DNA of 64,000 bases from Arthrobacter sp. Soil762 (GTDB lineage Bacteria > Actinomycetota > Actinomycetes > Actinomycetales > Micrococcaceae): contig NZ_LMSG01000023.1 in assembly GCF_001428335.1 (NCBI RefSeq), positions 175,914 through 239,913 of the forward strand, written 5' to 3'. The first letter of the stretch is position 1, and each line of letters opens with the position of its first letter. Below, one piece after another: positions 30,646 through 39,899 of this stretch. A program made the translations under genes and the position numbers. The notes under the pieces are model-generated. The model did not search any database and was not told the origin of the DNA. It worked only from the letters and a program-made list of their open reading frames with translations.

Positions 30646-33468
30646 CTACCCCGTGTTGCGCAGGCCGGCCGCCACCCCGTTGACGGTGATCAGCATGGCC
30701 CGCTGGAGGCGTTCGTCGATCTCGGCGCCGCTGATGCTCCCGCCGTCGGCGTTCTGGGCAGCCCGCACGCGGCGAAGCAACTCCACCTGCAGGTAGCTGA
30801 TGGGGTCCAGGTACTGGTCACGGATCTCCAGCGACCGCTTGAGCGTCGGCTGTGCGTCGAGGAGCACGTTCTCGCCGGTCAGGTTCTGGATCTCGGTGAC
30901 CGTGAGTTCGTACTCTTCGCGGATGGCCCGGAAAATGTGGTGCAGGTCCTCGGGAACCAGGGTGGCCACGTAGTACCCGGCAATGTCCATGTCCGTCTTG
31001 GCCAGCGTCATCTCCACGTTGGAGACAACCGACCGGAAGAAGTGCCAGTTCTCCATCATCTCCACCAGCTGCGCGGAGTTTCCTGCCTCGCGGGCTGCCT
31101 TCAGGCCAGAGCCCACACCGAACCAGCCCGGCACGATCTGCCGGGACTGGGTCCAGCCGAACACCCAGGGGATGGCACGCAGGCCGCCAAGCCCCGCCCC
31201 GGAATCCGGGCGTTTGGACGGGCGGGAGCCGATGTTAAGCGAGCCCAGCTGCTCCACCGGAGTGGAGGCCAGGAAATACGCCGGCAGGTCAGGATGGTCG
31301 ATCAGGTTCCGGTACCGGTCGAAGGCGCCGTCGGAGATGATTTCCATAACATGCCCGTACCGTTCGCGCTGGTCGTCCGACGTGCGCGGATCCCGGTGCA
31401 GGGCCGAGCCCTGGAGCACTGCCGCGAGGGACAGCTCCAGGTTTTCCCGGGCCAGCTCCGGCAGCGAGTATTTGTCCGAGATGACCTCGCCCTGTTCGGT
31501 GAACTTGATCTCGCCTTCCAGCACGCCGTTGGGCTGGGCCATGATGGCGTCGTAGGTGGGTCCGCCGCCGCGGCCCACGGAACCGCCGCGGCCGTGGAAC
31601 AACCGGACGCGGACTCCATGCTTGGCCGCCACGTCGCGCAGGTTGCGCTGGGTCTTGTGAATCTCCCACTGGCTGGTCATCACGCCGGATTCCTTGTTGG
31701 AATCCGAGTAGCCCAGCATGATTTCCTGGACGTCGCCGCGCAACCGGACCAGGTCGCGGTAGGACGGAACGGACAGCAGCTGGTCCACGATCTCCGCCGA
31801 GGCACGCAGCTCCTCCACGGTCTCCAACAGCGGCGCGAACCCGATCTTGGCATAGGGCGATTCGCCGAACAGGTTGATCAGGCCTGCCTCGCGGGCCAGC
31901 ACGGCCGCGGCCAGGACGTCGTCCGCGCCGCGGGTCATGGAAATGATGTAAGTCTCGATAACGTCCGGACCGTACGTGCGCAGGGCACGGCGGATCTCAC
32001 GGAAGACGTCGTACGTGCCGTCGGCGACGCCGTCGAGCTTGATCGGGTGGCCGGACAGCGGCCGGCGTGAGGCGAGCTCCAACCCGAGCACCTCGAAGCG
32101 TTCCTCGCGGCTCAGTTCGGCATAGCGGATGCCGGGGCCGCCCAGCCGGTCCATCAGCTGGCCAACGGCGTCATGGTGGTGGTCGGCGTGCTCGCGGATG
32201 TCCAGGGTGGCCAGGTGCAGGCCGAAGGACGCGACGGCGCGGCGGACGCGGGCCAGGGCGCCGTCGGCAGCGAGCGACGCCGAGTGATTGCGGAGGGACA
32301 GCTCCAGCAGTTCGAGGTCGTTGAGGAGTTCCTCCGTGGAGCTGTAGTCACGGCCGTGCTCGTGCGTGGAGTCCGCGGCAACCCGCTTGCCCGTGTTGAT
32401 GAGCTTGGCCTTTATGCACGTGAGCTTGAGGCGGTAGGGCTCCTGGGCGTTAAGCTCCAGGACGCGCCGGTCCAGGCCCGGCAGCTTCTTCAGGTCCGCG
32501 TCGATGGAGTCCAGCAGGGTCTGGTCCGCGCCGGACAAGGCGGTGGAGTTGGACAGGATGGAGATCAGCTCGTCCATCATCGCGATGCTGATGCGGACGG
32601 CGTGCTGGTTCTGGATCTGCAGGATTTCCCGGGTGACCGCCGCCGTGACGTTGGGGTTGCCGTCCCGGTCGCCGCCGATCCAGGACCCAAACCGGATGGG
32701 TGCGTCCTGGGACGAAAGGCTGACCCCGTGCTCACCGAGCAGTTCCGAGAAGTCCGAGAGCATCTCGGGCATGGCGTCGGTCAGGATGCCGCCGAGGTAG
32801 TAGATCGCGTTGCGGGCCTCGTCCACCGGGGTGGGGCGTACCTGGCGCAGTTCGTCGGTCTGCCACATCTGGTCGATGACCTCCGAAAGCTGGCGGTCCT
32901 GCCGGCGGCGCGCGGAGGTGCCTTCCTTCGTGGGCTCGGCCAGGACATCAGAGAGCTTGCGGATCTTGTCCAGTACGGAACGGCGCGAAGCCTCGGTGGG
33001 GTGGGCCGTGAAGATGGGGCGGACGTCCAGCCCGTTGACCACTTCCTGCAGGACTTCGGGCCCCGCCTTGGCGGCGATTTCGGTGACGGCCTTGGCCAGC
33101 CACCCGTCCTTCTCCTGCCGGGTCCGCAGGCCGCGGACCCGGTGGACCTGCTCGGCCGCGTTGGCAAGGTGGAAGTAGAACGCGAACGCACGCACCAGGT
33201 CGGTAGCCTGCCCGATCGGCAGGGAGCCGAGCAGTTCGCGGACCTGTTCGACGACGTCGTGCGCACTCCATGGTCCGGTGGCATCGGCACCGCCGCGGGC
33301 GGCTTCCTTGGACTCCTTGGTAAGTAGGCGGACCTGCTCCACCAGAGCAAGGAGTTCGGGGCCGTGCTGGCGGACCAGGGACTCACCCAGCAGCGTGGAG
33401 ACGCGCCGGACGTCGGCCCTCAGTTCAGAGGCGAGGTCGGTTGAGGAGTTCATTGCAGTGTTAGCCAT
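30646..33468 (-). CDS. ppc: Phosphoenolpyruvate carboxylase
   Basis: 940 aa, usual length for the bacterial enzyme, which carboxylates PEP to oxaloacetate to refill the TCA cycle. Catalytic landmarks: FTAHPTEASRRSV (His156), GGDRDGNPNVT, RLFHGRGGSVGRGGGPTYDA (second catalytic His), GYSDSNKESGVMTSQWEIHK, AIPWVFGWTQSR, and the C-terminal end NTG. The start ATG 33468 is chosen since conservation begins soon after; an in-frame ATG at 33507 lacks support and Met6 is also possible. Single gene. Confidence 0.97.
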   Translation of the reverse strand: MANTAMNSSTDLASELRADVRRVSTLLGESLVRQHGPELLALVEQVRLLTKESKEAARGGADATGPWSAHDVVEQVRELLGSLPIGQATDLVRAFAFYFHLANAAEQVHRVRGLRTRQEKDGWLAKAVTEIAAKAGPEVLQEVVNGLDVRPIFTAHPTEASRRSVLDKIRKLSDVLAEPTKEGTSARRRQDRQLSEVIDQMWQTDELRQVRPTPVDEARNAIYYLGGILTDAMPEMLSDFSELLGEHGVSLSSQDAPIRFGSWIGGDRDGNPNVTAAVTREILQIQNQHAVRISIAMMDELISILSNSTALSGADQTLLDSIDADLKKLPGLDRRVLELNAQEPYRLKLTCIKAKLINTGKRVAADSTHEHGRDYSSTEELLNDLELLELSLRNHSASLAADGALARVRRAVASFGLHLATLDIREHADHHHDAVGQLMDRLGGPGIRYAELSREERFEVLGLELASRRPLSGHPIKLDGVADGTYDVFREIRRALRTYGPDVIETYIISMTRGADDVLAAAVLAREAGLINLFGESPYAKIGFAPLLETVEELRASAEIVDQLLSVPSYRDLVRLRGDVQEIMLGYSDSNKESGVMTSQWEIHKTQRNLRDVAAKHGVRVRLFHGRGGSVGRGGGPTYDAIMAQPNGVLEGEIKFTEQGEVISDKYSLPELARENLELSLAAVLQGSALHRDPRTSDDQRERYGHVMEIISDGAFDRYRNLIDHPDLPAYFLASTPVEQLGSLNIGSRPSKRPDSGAGLGGLRAIPWVFGWTQSRQIVPGWFGVGSGLKAAREAGNSAQLVEMMENWHFFRSVVSNVEMTLAKTDMDIAGYYVATLVPEDLHHIFRAIREEYELTVTEIQNLTGENVLLDAQPTLKRSLEIRDQYLDPISYLQVELLRRVRAAQNADGGSISGAEIDERLQRAMLITVNGVAAGLRNTG

Positions 33469-33620
33469 GGAAACTGTCTTTCGAGGGTTCGGACTTGGCT
33501 CGTACACTGCGCTGGATACTGTGAGCCACGTTACTAGCTATCGATGCTACCTGCACGGGATTGCGAAGACGGAATCCGTCTCAGATATTGCGCCGTTCTC
33601 CGCCCCTGCCGCGCCGGACT

Positions 33621-34301
33621 TCAGCGGACGATCTTGAAATTGAAATCCGGAGTCCCCAACACCGACCAGAGGCGCAGCCACACCGGGAGCATCATCTCCG
33701 CTCCGCGAGCGGTGGTGATGTCTCCGAGGTCAATAATATCGCGGTGGCCCAGCTCCCGGAGGAGCGCCGTCACGGTGTTCTTGGCGCCGGCGTCGTCGCC
33801 GGAGACAAACACCGAGTGGTCCCCGCCGCCCAGCCGTCCGGGGTCAACCATCAGTCCTGCGTTCATGGTGTTCAGGGTTTTGACCACCCGCGCCTCCGGG
33901 AAGGCGTGCTGGATCCGTTCGGCGTTGCTGTCCGTGTTGACCGGGTTCAGCACCGGGGGCATGCCCTGGGAGAAGTCGAGCGGGTTGGAAACGTCCACCA
34001 CCACTTTCCCCGACAGGTTGGCCGAACGCGCGGCACCGAGGGCACTGAGTGCGCCCGCTCCGTTCGTTGCATTGACTATCAGTTCCGCCCCGGCTGCGGC
34101 GTCCGCAAACGTTTCCAGGGCTATGTGCTGGTTGGCTACGTGCCATTCGCTGAAGGGCGGCGTGCCCATGGCGTCCGGCGCGCTGCGGGCGAGAGTCCCT
34201 CCTGGGTCGCGGGTGCCCACCACCACGTCGTGTCCGAGCGCGGACAGAGCGCCCGCGAGGGTCCGGCCTGCGAAACCCGTGCCCAGGACCGCGATTTTCA
34301 T
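33621..34301 (-). CDS. NADPH-dependent F420 reductase-like / NAD(P)-binding oxidoreductase
   Basis: 226 aa. The N-terminal dinucleotide fold is MKIAVLGTGFAGRTLAGALS (GxGxxG) followed by HDVVVGTRDP, whose Arg favours NADP. A short C-terminal domain includes VVDVSNPLDFSQGMPP, EARVVKTLNTMNA and HSVFVSGDDAGAK, typical of the NADPH-dependent F420 reductase-like family. GGAGGAAC precedes the ATG at 34301. It may reduce a small substrate rather than F420; no F420 genes are in the window. Divergent from the DUF1684 gene. Confidence 0.85.
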   Translation of the reverse strand: MKIAVLGTGFAGRTLAGALSALGHDVVVGTRDPGGTLARSAPDAMGTPPFSEWHVANQHIALETFADAAAGAELIVNATNGAGALSALGAARSANLSGKVVVDVSNPLDFSQGMPPVLNPVNTDSNAERIQHAFPEARVVKTLNTMNAGLMVDPGRLGGGDHSVFVSGDDAGAKNTVTALLRELGHRDIIDLGDITTARGAEMMLPVWLRLWSVLGTPDFNFKIVR

Positions 34302-34430
34302 TGTTCCTCCAAGTTCAGTCGTGGGAGTTCTGGAACGATGCTCCGCCGCTTTCGACGTTACTCTCCGCCGCCTGCAGGACAAGGGCTGCGGCAGCAACAC
34401 GGCCGTGGTAGTCCGTGGTGGAATGGACAC

Positions 34431-35267
34431 ATGAACACCACCGCAGCCGCGCAGCTGGAACGCTGGCAGCGTTTCCGCACGAACCGTAACAAAGCCCTCG
34501 CCGCCCGCCACGGCTGGCTGACCCTCACCTCCTTCCAGTGGCTGGAATCCCGGCCCGCCGCCGTCGACCTCGTCCCCGGCCTCTGGTCAACGGACGGAAC
34601 GACGGCGACGCTCACCGCTGCGGCGCGGGACGGCCTGACGCTGGTGGAAACCGGCGAGCCCGTGGACGGGACCATTACGGCGTCCCTCACCAACGAGGAA
34701 TCCCTGATGTGGGTGCAGTTCGGCGGTGCGGACGGGCAGCAGGTTGTGGTGGAACTCGCCATGCGCGCGGACCGGTACGCGATCCGGACCCGCGATTCCG
34801 GGTCGCCCGTGCTGACCGAGTTCGACGGCGTGCCCACGTTCGACTACAACCCGGACCTGGTGATTCAGGCAGCCTACGAGGCGTATCCCGAACCGGTGGC
34901 CGTCCCGATCGGAACGGCCAATCCGCTGGTGGACGGCGTGCATTGTTCGGTGGGCGAGGTGGTTTTCCGGCTCCCGGGGATCGACCATGAGTACCGGCTG
35001 CACGCCGAGGAGGAAGAATTGGGGGCGCTGACCATCACGTTCCATGACGGGACCAACGGCGAATCAACGGATGAGTGGCGGAAGGTATCCACGCCCCGGC
35101 CACGCATTGACGCGGCCGGGAAGGCCACCGTGGTCCTGGACTTCAACCGCGCCATCAACTACCCCAGCGCCTTCACCCCGTTCGGCACCTGCCCCATGCC
35201 CGTGAAAGGCAACAGCCTCGACGCGAAGATCGAAGCCGGCGAAAAGCAGCCTCTCCTCGCTGATTGA
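34431..35267 (+). CDS. DUF1684 domain protein
   Basis: 278 aa, soluble. It follows the DUF1684 pattern: RWQRFRTNRNKALAARHGWL and LTLTSFQWLE at the N-terminus, FVQFGGADGQ-like strands, and the family signature LDFNRAINYPSAFTPFGTCP near the end, where Asn, Arg and Cys are conserved. The fold is all-beta; no biochemical function is established to my knowledge. The ATG at 34431 lacks a clear ribosome binding site. It is followed 9 bp later by a perfect palindrome shared with the convergent acyl-CoA dehydrogenase gene. Confidence 0.88.
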   Translation: MNTTAAAQLERWQRFRTNRNKALAARHGWLTLTSFQWLESRPAAVDLVPGLWSTDGTTATLTAAARDGLTLVETGEPVDGTITASLTNEESLMWVQFGGADGQQVVVELAMRADRYAIRTRDSGSPVLTEFDGVPTFDYNPDLVIQAAYEAYPEPVAVPIGTANPLVDGVHCSVGEVVFRLPGIDHEYRLHAEEEELGALTITFHDGTNGESTDEWRKVSTPRPRIDAAGKATVVLDFNRAINYPSAFTPFGTCPMPVKGNSLDAKIEAGEKQPLLAD

Positions 35268-35276
35268 ACGCCGTGC

Positions 35277-35319
35277 CCGGTGATTGAGCCTGTCGGATTT
35301 CGACAGGCTCAATCACCGG
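35277..35319. repeat. Palindromic repeat with perfect 19-bp stem, probable shared terminator
   Basis: CCGGTGATTGAGCCTGTCG (35277-35295) pairs perfectly with 35301-35319 over a GATTT loop. The arm contains the GATTGAGCCTGTCG unit also seen at 42646-42686, and close relatives in lhr and in the FAD/Rieske gene. It lies between convergent genes, 10 bp after the DUF1684 stop. Confidence 0.85.
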
Positions 35320-35345
35320 AACAGACCGGCTCAACCGCCGGGCAG

Positions 35346-36596
35346 TCAGACGATCGCTGAGACGCCGGTGACCGCCCGGCCCACAATGAGCGTGTTGATT
35401 TCGAACGAGCCCTCGTAGGTGTAGATGGCCTCGGCGTCGGCGAAGACTTTGGCCATCCGGTAGTCGGTCACGATGCCGTTGCCGCCCAGGAGGGACCGGC
35501 CCAGCGCCACTGTCTCGCGCATCCGGGCGCTGGTGTAGGACTTGGCGAGGGCCACCTGCGGCATGTCCGCCACGCCGTCGTCCTGCAGCTGGGCAATACG
35601 CGCCATCATGGCCATGCTGGCTACGGCGTTGCCCAGCATGGTGACCAGCTGCTGCTGGATGAGCTGGAATTTCGCCAGCGGCCGGCCGAACTGGTGGCGT
35701 TCGACGGCGTACTGCCGGGCGACGTCGAACGCCGCCAGCTGCTGCCCCACCGCCTGCCATCCCACCATGATCCGCGAGCCGCGCAGGAGCTGGTTGGTGT
35801 CCTCGAAACTGCTGATGCCGGCGAACCGGTCGGCCTCGGCGACCTGGACGTCCTTAAGCACAATGTCCGCGTTCTGCACGGTCCGGAGCGCAATCTTGTT
35901 TTCGATCCGGCTCCGGCTCACGCCCGGCAAGGAAGCATCAACGATGAACCCGCGGACCGTGCCCTGCCCGTTGGCAGCCACGGCCTCGTCCCTGGCCCAC
36001 ACGAGTATGTAGTCGCAGAACGTCCCGTTCCCGATCCAGCGCTTGGCGCCGTTGAGCACCCACGCGTCGCCGTCGTCGTCGGGTTCTCCCGTTGCGCGGG
36101 AGATGCGCCGGGCGCTCGTTTCCATCCCGCCGGCAACGTCGGAACCGTGGCCGGGTTCGGTGAGCGCGAAGGCGCCCGTGATGCGCAGGCTTGAGGCGTC
36201 CGCAAGCAGCCGCTCTTTCTGGCCGGCCGAACCGAAACCGTAGAGCGACTCCACAAAAAGGTCGTGGTGGACCAGGAAGAATGTTGCGATCGAGGTATCC
36301 ACGCGCGTCATCTCGGCGATGACCAGTCCGGCGAAGAGGTTGCTGTAGCCGCGCTGCGCCGGTGTGCTCAGCTCCAGCGCGGCGAGCTTGGGCAGGATGT
36401 GCGCCGGGAACTCCGCCTTGTTCCACCAGTCCGACGCGTAGGGGGCGATCTCCGTGGCCAGAAACTCCCGCAGCTCGGCCAGTTTGGCCCGCTCCTTCGA
36501 GCTGAGGAGGGACTCGAACGCGAAAAAATCGGCGGTGGGCAACTCGTCGGTCGCCGGTTCGGTGGTGGAGGGCTCGGTGGTGGGCGGCAGGCTCAT
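35346..36596 (-). CDS. Acyl-CoA dehydrogenase family protein
   Basis: 416 aa. The acyl-CoA dehydrogenase fold is present: ITGAFALTEPGHGSDVAG (FAD/substrate loop), GAKRWIGNGTFCDYILVW, RHQFGRPLAKFQLIQQQLV and LGGNGIVTDYRMAKVFADAE, followed by the catalytic Glu region TYEGSFEINTLIVGRAVTG. The closing motif and overall layout resemble the glutaryl-CoA dehydrogenase/short branched-chain group. The first ~25 residues are a Thr/Pro/Glu-rich tail. It overlaps the upstream SDR gene by 4 bp (ATGA), so the pair forms an oxidation module: FAD-dependent dehydrogenation followed, after hydration, by the NAD step. The chain specificity is uncertain. Confidence 0.92.
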   Translation of the reverse strand: MSLPPTTEPSTTEPATDELPTADFFAFESLLSSKERAKLAELREFLATEIAPYASDWWNKAEFPAHILPKLAALELSTPAQRGYSNLFAGLVIAEMTRVDTSIATFFLVHHDLFVESLYGFGSAGQKERLLADASSLRITGAFALTEPGHGSDVAGGMETSARRISRATGEPDDDGDAWVLNGAKRWIGNGTFCDYILVWARDEAVAANGQGTVRGFIVDASLPGVSRSRIENKIALRTVQNADIVLKDVQVAEADRFAGISSFEDTNQLLRGSRIMVGWQAVGQQLAAFDVARQYAVERHQFGRPLAKFQLIQQQLVTMLGNAVASMAMMARIAQLQDDGVADMPQVALAKSYTSARMRETVALGRSLLGGNGIVTDYRMAKVFADAEAIYTYEGSFEINTLIVGRAVTGVSAIV

Positions 36597-37402
36597 TTCG
36601 GCCCCATTCGGATGGCCCCGTCGAGCCGGATGGTTTCGCCGTTGATCATCGCATTTTCCACGATGTGGGCCACCAGACTGGCGTATTCGGCGGGCCGGCC
36701 AAGGCGCGACGGATGCGGGACCTGCCGGCCCAGCGAATCCTGCGTGTCCTGCGGGAGCGTTGCCATCATGGGTGTTTCGAAGATGCCCGGGGCGATGGTC
36801 ACCACCCGCACCAGGGAGCGGGCCAGCTCACGGGCCAGCGGCAGCGTCATGGCGGCGACGGCGCCCTTGGAAGCGGCGTAGGCGGGCTGGCCGATCTGCC
36901 CGTCGAAAGCTGCCACGGAGGCGGTGTTGATGATGACGCCGCGCTCGGGGCCGCCGAGCTCAGTACTGATCGGTTCGGTGGATACCATGGCCGCGGCGGC
37001 CAGGCGCAGCACGTTGAACGTCCCGATGAGGTTGACCTGGATGACGCGGTTGAACGTGTCCAGCGGAAGGACGCCGTCCCTGCCCAGGACTTTGCCCGGC
37101 GTGGCGACGCCGGCGCAGTTCACAACAATGCGCAGCGGTCCCAGCGCCATGGCCGTGTCGACGGCGGCCTGCACTTCAGCCTCGTTGGTGACGTCCGCGG
37201 GGACAAAGGCCGCTTGTGCCCCCGAACCGCTGGCGGCGTTCAGCGCCGAGGCGTTGAGCTCGGCGGCGTAGGCCGCCCCGGCAGAGGACGGCAGGTCGAT
37301 CAGCACCACCGAGGCGCCGGCGTCGAACAGGCGCTTCGCTGTGGCAGCGCCCAGCCCGGAAGCCCCCCCCGTAATCAGCGCGACAGTACCCAAGACGTCC
37401 AT
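36593..37402 (-). CDS. SDR family 3-hydroxyacyl-CoA dehydrogenase (HSD10-like)
   Basis: 269 aa, classical short-chain dehydrogenase. Cofactor motif VALITGGASGLGAATAKRLF (TGxxxGxG) with Asp in VVLIDLP (NAD preference), CAGVATPGKVL (NNAG region), and active-site Ser in IINTASVAAF and YAASKGA (Tyr-x-x-x-Lys). The N-terminus is close to type-2 3-hydroxyacyl-CoA dehydrogenases acting on 2-methyl-3-hydroxybutyryl-CoA in isoleucine breakdown. GGAGG lies 6 nt ahead of the ATG at 37402. First gene of the pair with the acyl-CoA dehydrogenase; an inverted repeat lies ~50 bp upstream. Confidence 0.92.
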   Translation of the reverse strand: MDVLGTVALITGGASGLGAATAKRLFDAGASVVLIDLPSSAGAAYAAELNASALNAASGSGAQAAFVPADVTNEAEVQAAVDTAMALGPLRIVVNCAGVATPGKVLGRDGVLPLDTFNRVIQVNLIGTFNVLRLAAAAMVSTEPISTELGGPERGVIINTASVAAFDGQIGQPAYAASKGAVAAMTLPLARELARSLVRVVTIAPGIFETPMMATLPQDTQDSLGRQVPHPSRLGRPAEYASLVAHIVENAMINGETIRLDGAIRMGPK

Positions 37403-37451
37403 ACATCCTCCTTGATGCTGCCCCAACACCATAAGACCGGCGCGGAACATT

Positions 37452-37469
37452 AGTTAGTGCATGTTAACT
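37452..37469. promoter_or_regulatory. Candidate TetR-type operator ahead of the SDR gene
   Basis: AGTTAgtgcatgtTAACT is an inverted repeat in an AT-rich island between the divergent SDR and GH76 genes. It is close to sites bound by TetR-type regulators of acyl-CoA metabolism, but no regulator gene lies next to it. Confidence 0.5.
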
Positions 37470-37505
37470 GAAAATCCTGCGGGCCGCACCCACTAGGCTG
37501 AACGG

Positions 37506-38669
37506 ATGACCATGCCGGATGCCGAACCTGCCCACTGGCAGGACCGGGCCAACGTGGCGGCCCGGTCCGTCACAGAGCTCTTCGGCCGGCGGCTGCTGTT
37601 CCTGCCGGGAACCCACCTGGCCGCCGTGCAATGGCCGTCAAAACACCTGAAGAACCTCGTCCACCCCTGGCACTACTGGTGGCAGGCGCACTACGTGGAC
37701 TGCCTGGTGGATGCCGGGCGCCGCGAGCTGGGCAACGGAGCCACCCCCGCGGCAAGATTCAACGGCCCGCACCACCCCAGCGCCGGCAGGCTCGCGTCCA
37801 GGCTGGTCACGGGCATCCGTCTGCGCAACGCCAACACCCTCGTCAACAACTACTACGACGACATGGCCTGGCTGGCGCTGGCGACGCACCGCCTGCAAAG
37901 CCTGGCCGAGGAGACGCGCAAACCCGGACGCCGCCGCAACGCCAGGGTCCGCAAGACACTGACCCTGCAGTTCGATTCCGCCTCAACCGATGACCTGGGC
38001 GGCGGGACCTTCTGGAGCAAGAAGCGCGACTTCAAGAACACGCCGGCCACCGCCCCCGTGGCGCTCTACTACGCCCGGACAGGCCAGCAGGCCAAGGCGC
38101 AGCGGTTGGTGGACTGGCTCAATGCCGTGCTGTTTGATGAGGCCCGGGGCCTCTACGTTGACGGGGCGCGGCTCAGCCCGGCCGGCGAGGTGATGGTGGA
38201 GAACACCCTCTACACCTACAACCAAGGCCCCGTACTGGGAGCCTTGCTGGAGCTCGGCGGCGACACCAACCTCGCCAGGGCCGCGGCACTGGTGGACGCG
38301 GTCGCCAACCGGCTCACCGTACCGGGGCAGCGCATCCTCCGCTGCGATGGAACGGGCGACGGCGGACTCTTCACCGGGATTCTCTGCCGGTACCTGGCAC
38401 TCGCGGCCGTTGATGCCCGGCTCCCGGGGTCCGCCCGGAACGCGGCGAAGGAGCTCGTGACAGCTACCGCCGAAGCGTTCTGGGCAGGCCGCCGGCCGGC
38501 CGGCCGCGGAGCGGCATCAGCCGCGGCTGGTAACGTCCTGTTCTCCATCCACGCGGCACAACCGGCGGACACAACCTACCCGCCAGGTGCCGCCGTCGAA
38601 CTTTCCACCCAGCTGCAGGCCTGGATGGCGCTGGAGGCCGCAGCGGCCATCCACAAAAGCCATGAATGA
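37506..38669 (+). CDS. Glycoside hydrolase family 76 (alpha-1,6-mannanase-like)
   Basis: 387 aa. GH76 features: WHYWWQAHYVDCLVDAG near the start, LVNNYYDDMAWLALATHR with the paired catalytic Asp, the GGGTFWSKKRDFKNTPATAP segment and VENTLYTYNQGPVLGALLEL. There is no signal peptide, which is unusual for an enzyme that would degrade extracellular mannan; it may act on internal glycans or on imported oligosaccharides. The start ATG is either 37506 or the next Met (37512). Divergent from the SDR gene, and upstream of the iron transporter by 168 bp. Confidence 0.9.
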   Translation: MTMPDAEPAHWQDRANVAARSVTELFGRRLLFLPGTHLAAVQWPSKHLKNLVHPWHYWWQAHYVDCLVDAGRRELGNGATPAARFNGPHHPSAGRLASRLVTGIRLRNANTLVNNYYDDMAWLALATHRLQSLAEETRKPGRRRNARVRKTLTLQFDSASTDDLGGGTFWSKKRDFKNTPATAPVALYYARTGQQAKAQRLVDWLNAVLFDEARGLYVDGARLSPAGEVMVENTLYTYNQGPVLGALLELGGDTNLARAAALVDAVANRLTVPGQRILRCDGTGDGGLFTGILCRYLALAAVDARLPGSARNAAKELVTATAEAFWAGRRPAGRGAASAAAGNVLFSIHAAQPADTTYPPGAAVELSTQLQAWMALEAAAAIHKSHE

Positions 38670-38737
38670 ATTAGGGCACGCAACAGTTCCGTAATGCATG
38701 TGATCCTTATCACTTAAGGGTGATGCCGCTTGGTGTC

Positions 38738-38756
38738 TTAGGTATGGCTAACCTAC
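38738..38756 (+). promoter_or_regulatory. DtxR/IdeR-type iron box
   Basis: TTAGGTATGGCTAACCTAC matches the actinobacterial DtxR/IdeR consensus TTAGGTTAGGCTAACCTAA at 16 of 19 positions and is nearly palindromic. It lies 82 bp upstream of the iron-binding protein gene, where iron-bound DtxR would repress transcription. Confidence 0.88.
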
Positions 38757-38837
38757 AGTTTCACGAGTGAGCCAACCCTAACTCCGGGCTCGCCGGGACC
38801 GACGGTCCGCCAGACTTTTTCCCAGAAAGTAGCCCCG

Positions 38838-39896
38838 ATGAAGATCCGCAACAGCGCCCTGGCCGGCATCGCACTCGCCGCCACCGCAGCCCTTGGACTG
38901 ACCGCCTGTGGCGGCAGCACGTCCCCGGCAGCCACCGTCTCCCCGTCCGCAGACGGCCAGGTTTCCGGCGATGGCATCACGGTCTACAACGCTCAGCACG
39001 AATCCATGACCAAGGCCTGGGTGGAAGAGTTCACCAAGGAGACCGGCATCAAGGTGACCCTGCGCCAGGGCAAGGACACCGAGATGTCCAACCAGATCAT
39101 CCAGGAGGGCGACAAGTCCCCGGCTGACGTCTTCATCACCGAGAACTCCCCCGCCATGACCCAGGTGGAAAACGCAGGCCTGTTCGCCGACCTCACCGAC
39201 GAGGTCAAGAAGCAGGTTCCGGCCGAGTACCGCCCGTCCACCAACAAGTGGACCGGCGTCGCAGCCCGCTCCACCGTGTTCGTGTACAACAAGGAAAAGC
39301 TCACCGAAGATAAGCTGCCCAAGTCCCTCTCTGACCTGGCCGGTCCCGAGTGGAAGGGCCGCTGGGGCGCTTCGCCGTCCGGCGCCGACTTCCAGGCGAT
39401 CGTTTCCGCCTACCTTGAACTTAAGGGCGAGGCCGAAACCGAGAAGTGGCTCACGGCCATGAAGGAAAACTTCAAGGGCTACCAGGGCAACGGTGCGGTC
39501 ATGAAGGCTGTCAACGCCGGTGAAATCGAAGGTGGCGTTATTTACCACTACTACTACTTCGGTGACCAGGCCAAGACCGGCGAGAACTCCAAGAACGTGG
39601 CCAGCCACTACTTCAAGAACCAGGATCCGGGCGCGTTTGTCTCCGTATCCGGCGGTGGCGTGCTGAAGTCCTCCAAGAACAAGGCCGCTGCCGACGCGTT
39701 CCTCGCCTTCATCACGGGCAAGAAAGGCCAGGAGCAGCTGCAGACGGGCAAGGACTTCGAGTACACCGTCGGCGCCGGCGTGGCATCCAACGACAAGCTG
39801 GTTCCGTTGGCCGAACTGCAGGCACCGACGGTTGACTCCTCCAAGCTGAACTCCAAGAAGGTCACGGAACTGATGACCAAGGCCGGTCTGCTCTAG
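38838..39896 (+). CDS. Iron(III) ABC transporter substrate-binding lipoprotein (FbpA/FutA-like)
   Basis: 352 aa. Signal peptide with lipobox LTAC (Cys24). The mature protein is a class II periplasmic binding fold: ITVYNAQHESMTKAWVEEF, ADVFITENSPAMTQVENAGL, GWRWGASPSGADFQ-like core, and paired tyrosines in GGVIYHYYYFGDQ which, as in FbpA/FutA, would ligate Fe3+. The DtxR box upstream and the permease and ATPase genes downstream complete the locus. Codon use is biased towards preferred codons, consistent with high expression under iron limitation. Confidence 0.95.
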   Translation: MKIRNSALAGIALAATAALGLTACGGSTSPAATVSPSADGQVSGDGITVYNAQHESMTKAWVEEFTKETGIKVTLRQGKDTEMSNQIIQEGDKSPADVFITENSPAMTQVENAGLFADLTDEVKKQVPAEYRPSTNKWTGVAARSTVFVYNKEKLTEDKLPKSLSDLAGPEWKGRWGASPSGADFQAIVSAYLELKGEAETEKWLTAMKENFKGYQGNGAVMKAVNAGEIEGGVIYHYYYFGDQAKTGENSKNVASHYFKNQDPGAFVSVSGGGVLKSSKNKAAADAFLAFITGKKGQEQLQTGKDFEYTVGAGVASNDKLVPLAELQAPTVDSSKLNSKKVTELMTKAGLL

Positions 39897-39899
39897 CTT

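Noticed and set aside
30937..32070. Long rightward open frames antisense to ppc
   Set aside because: The frames mirror the high-GC codon pattern of ppc, carry no domain and no ribosome binding site. Similar mirror frames occur opposite most long genes in the window.
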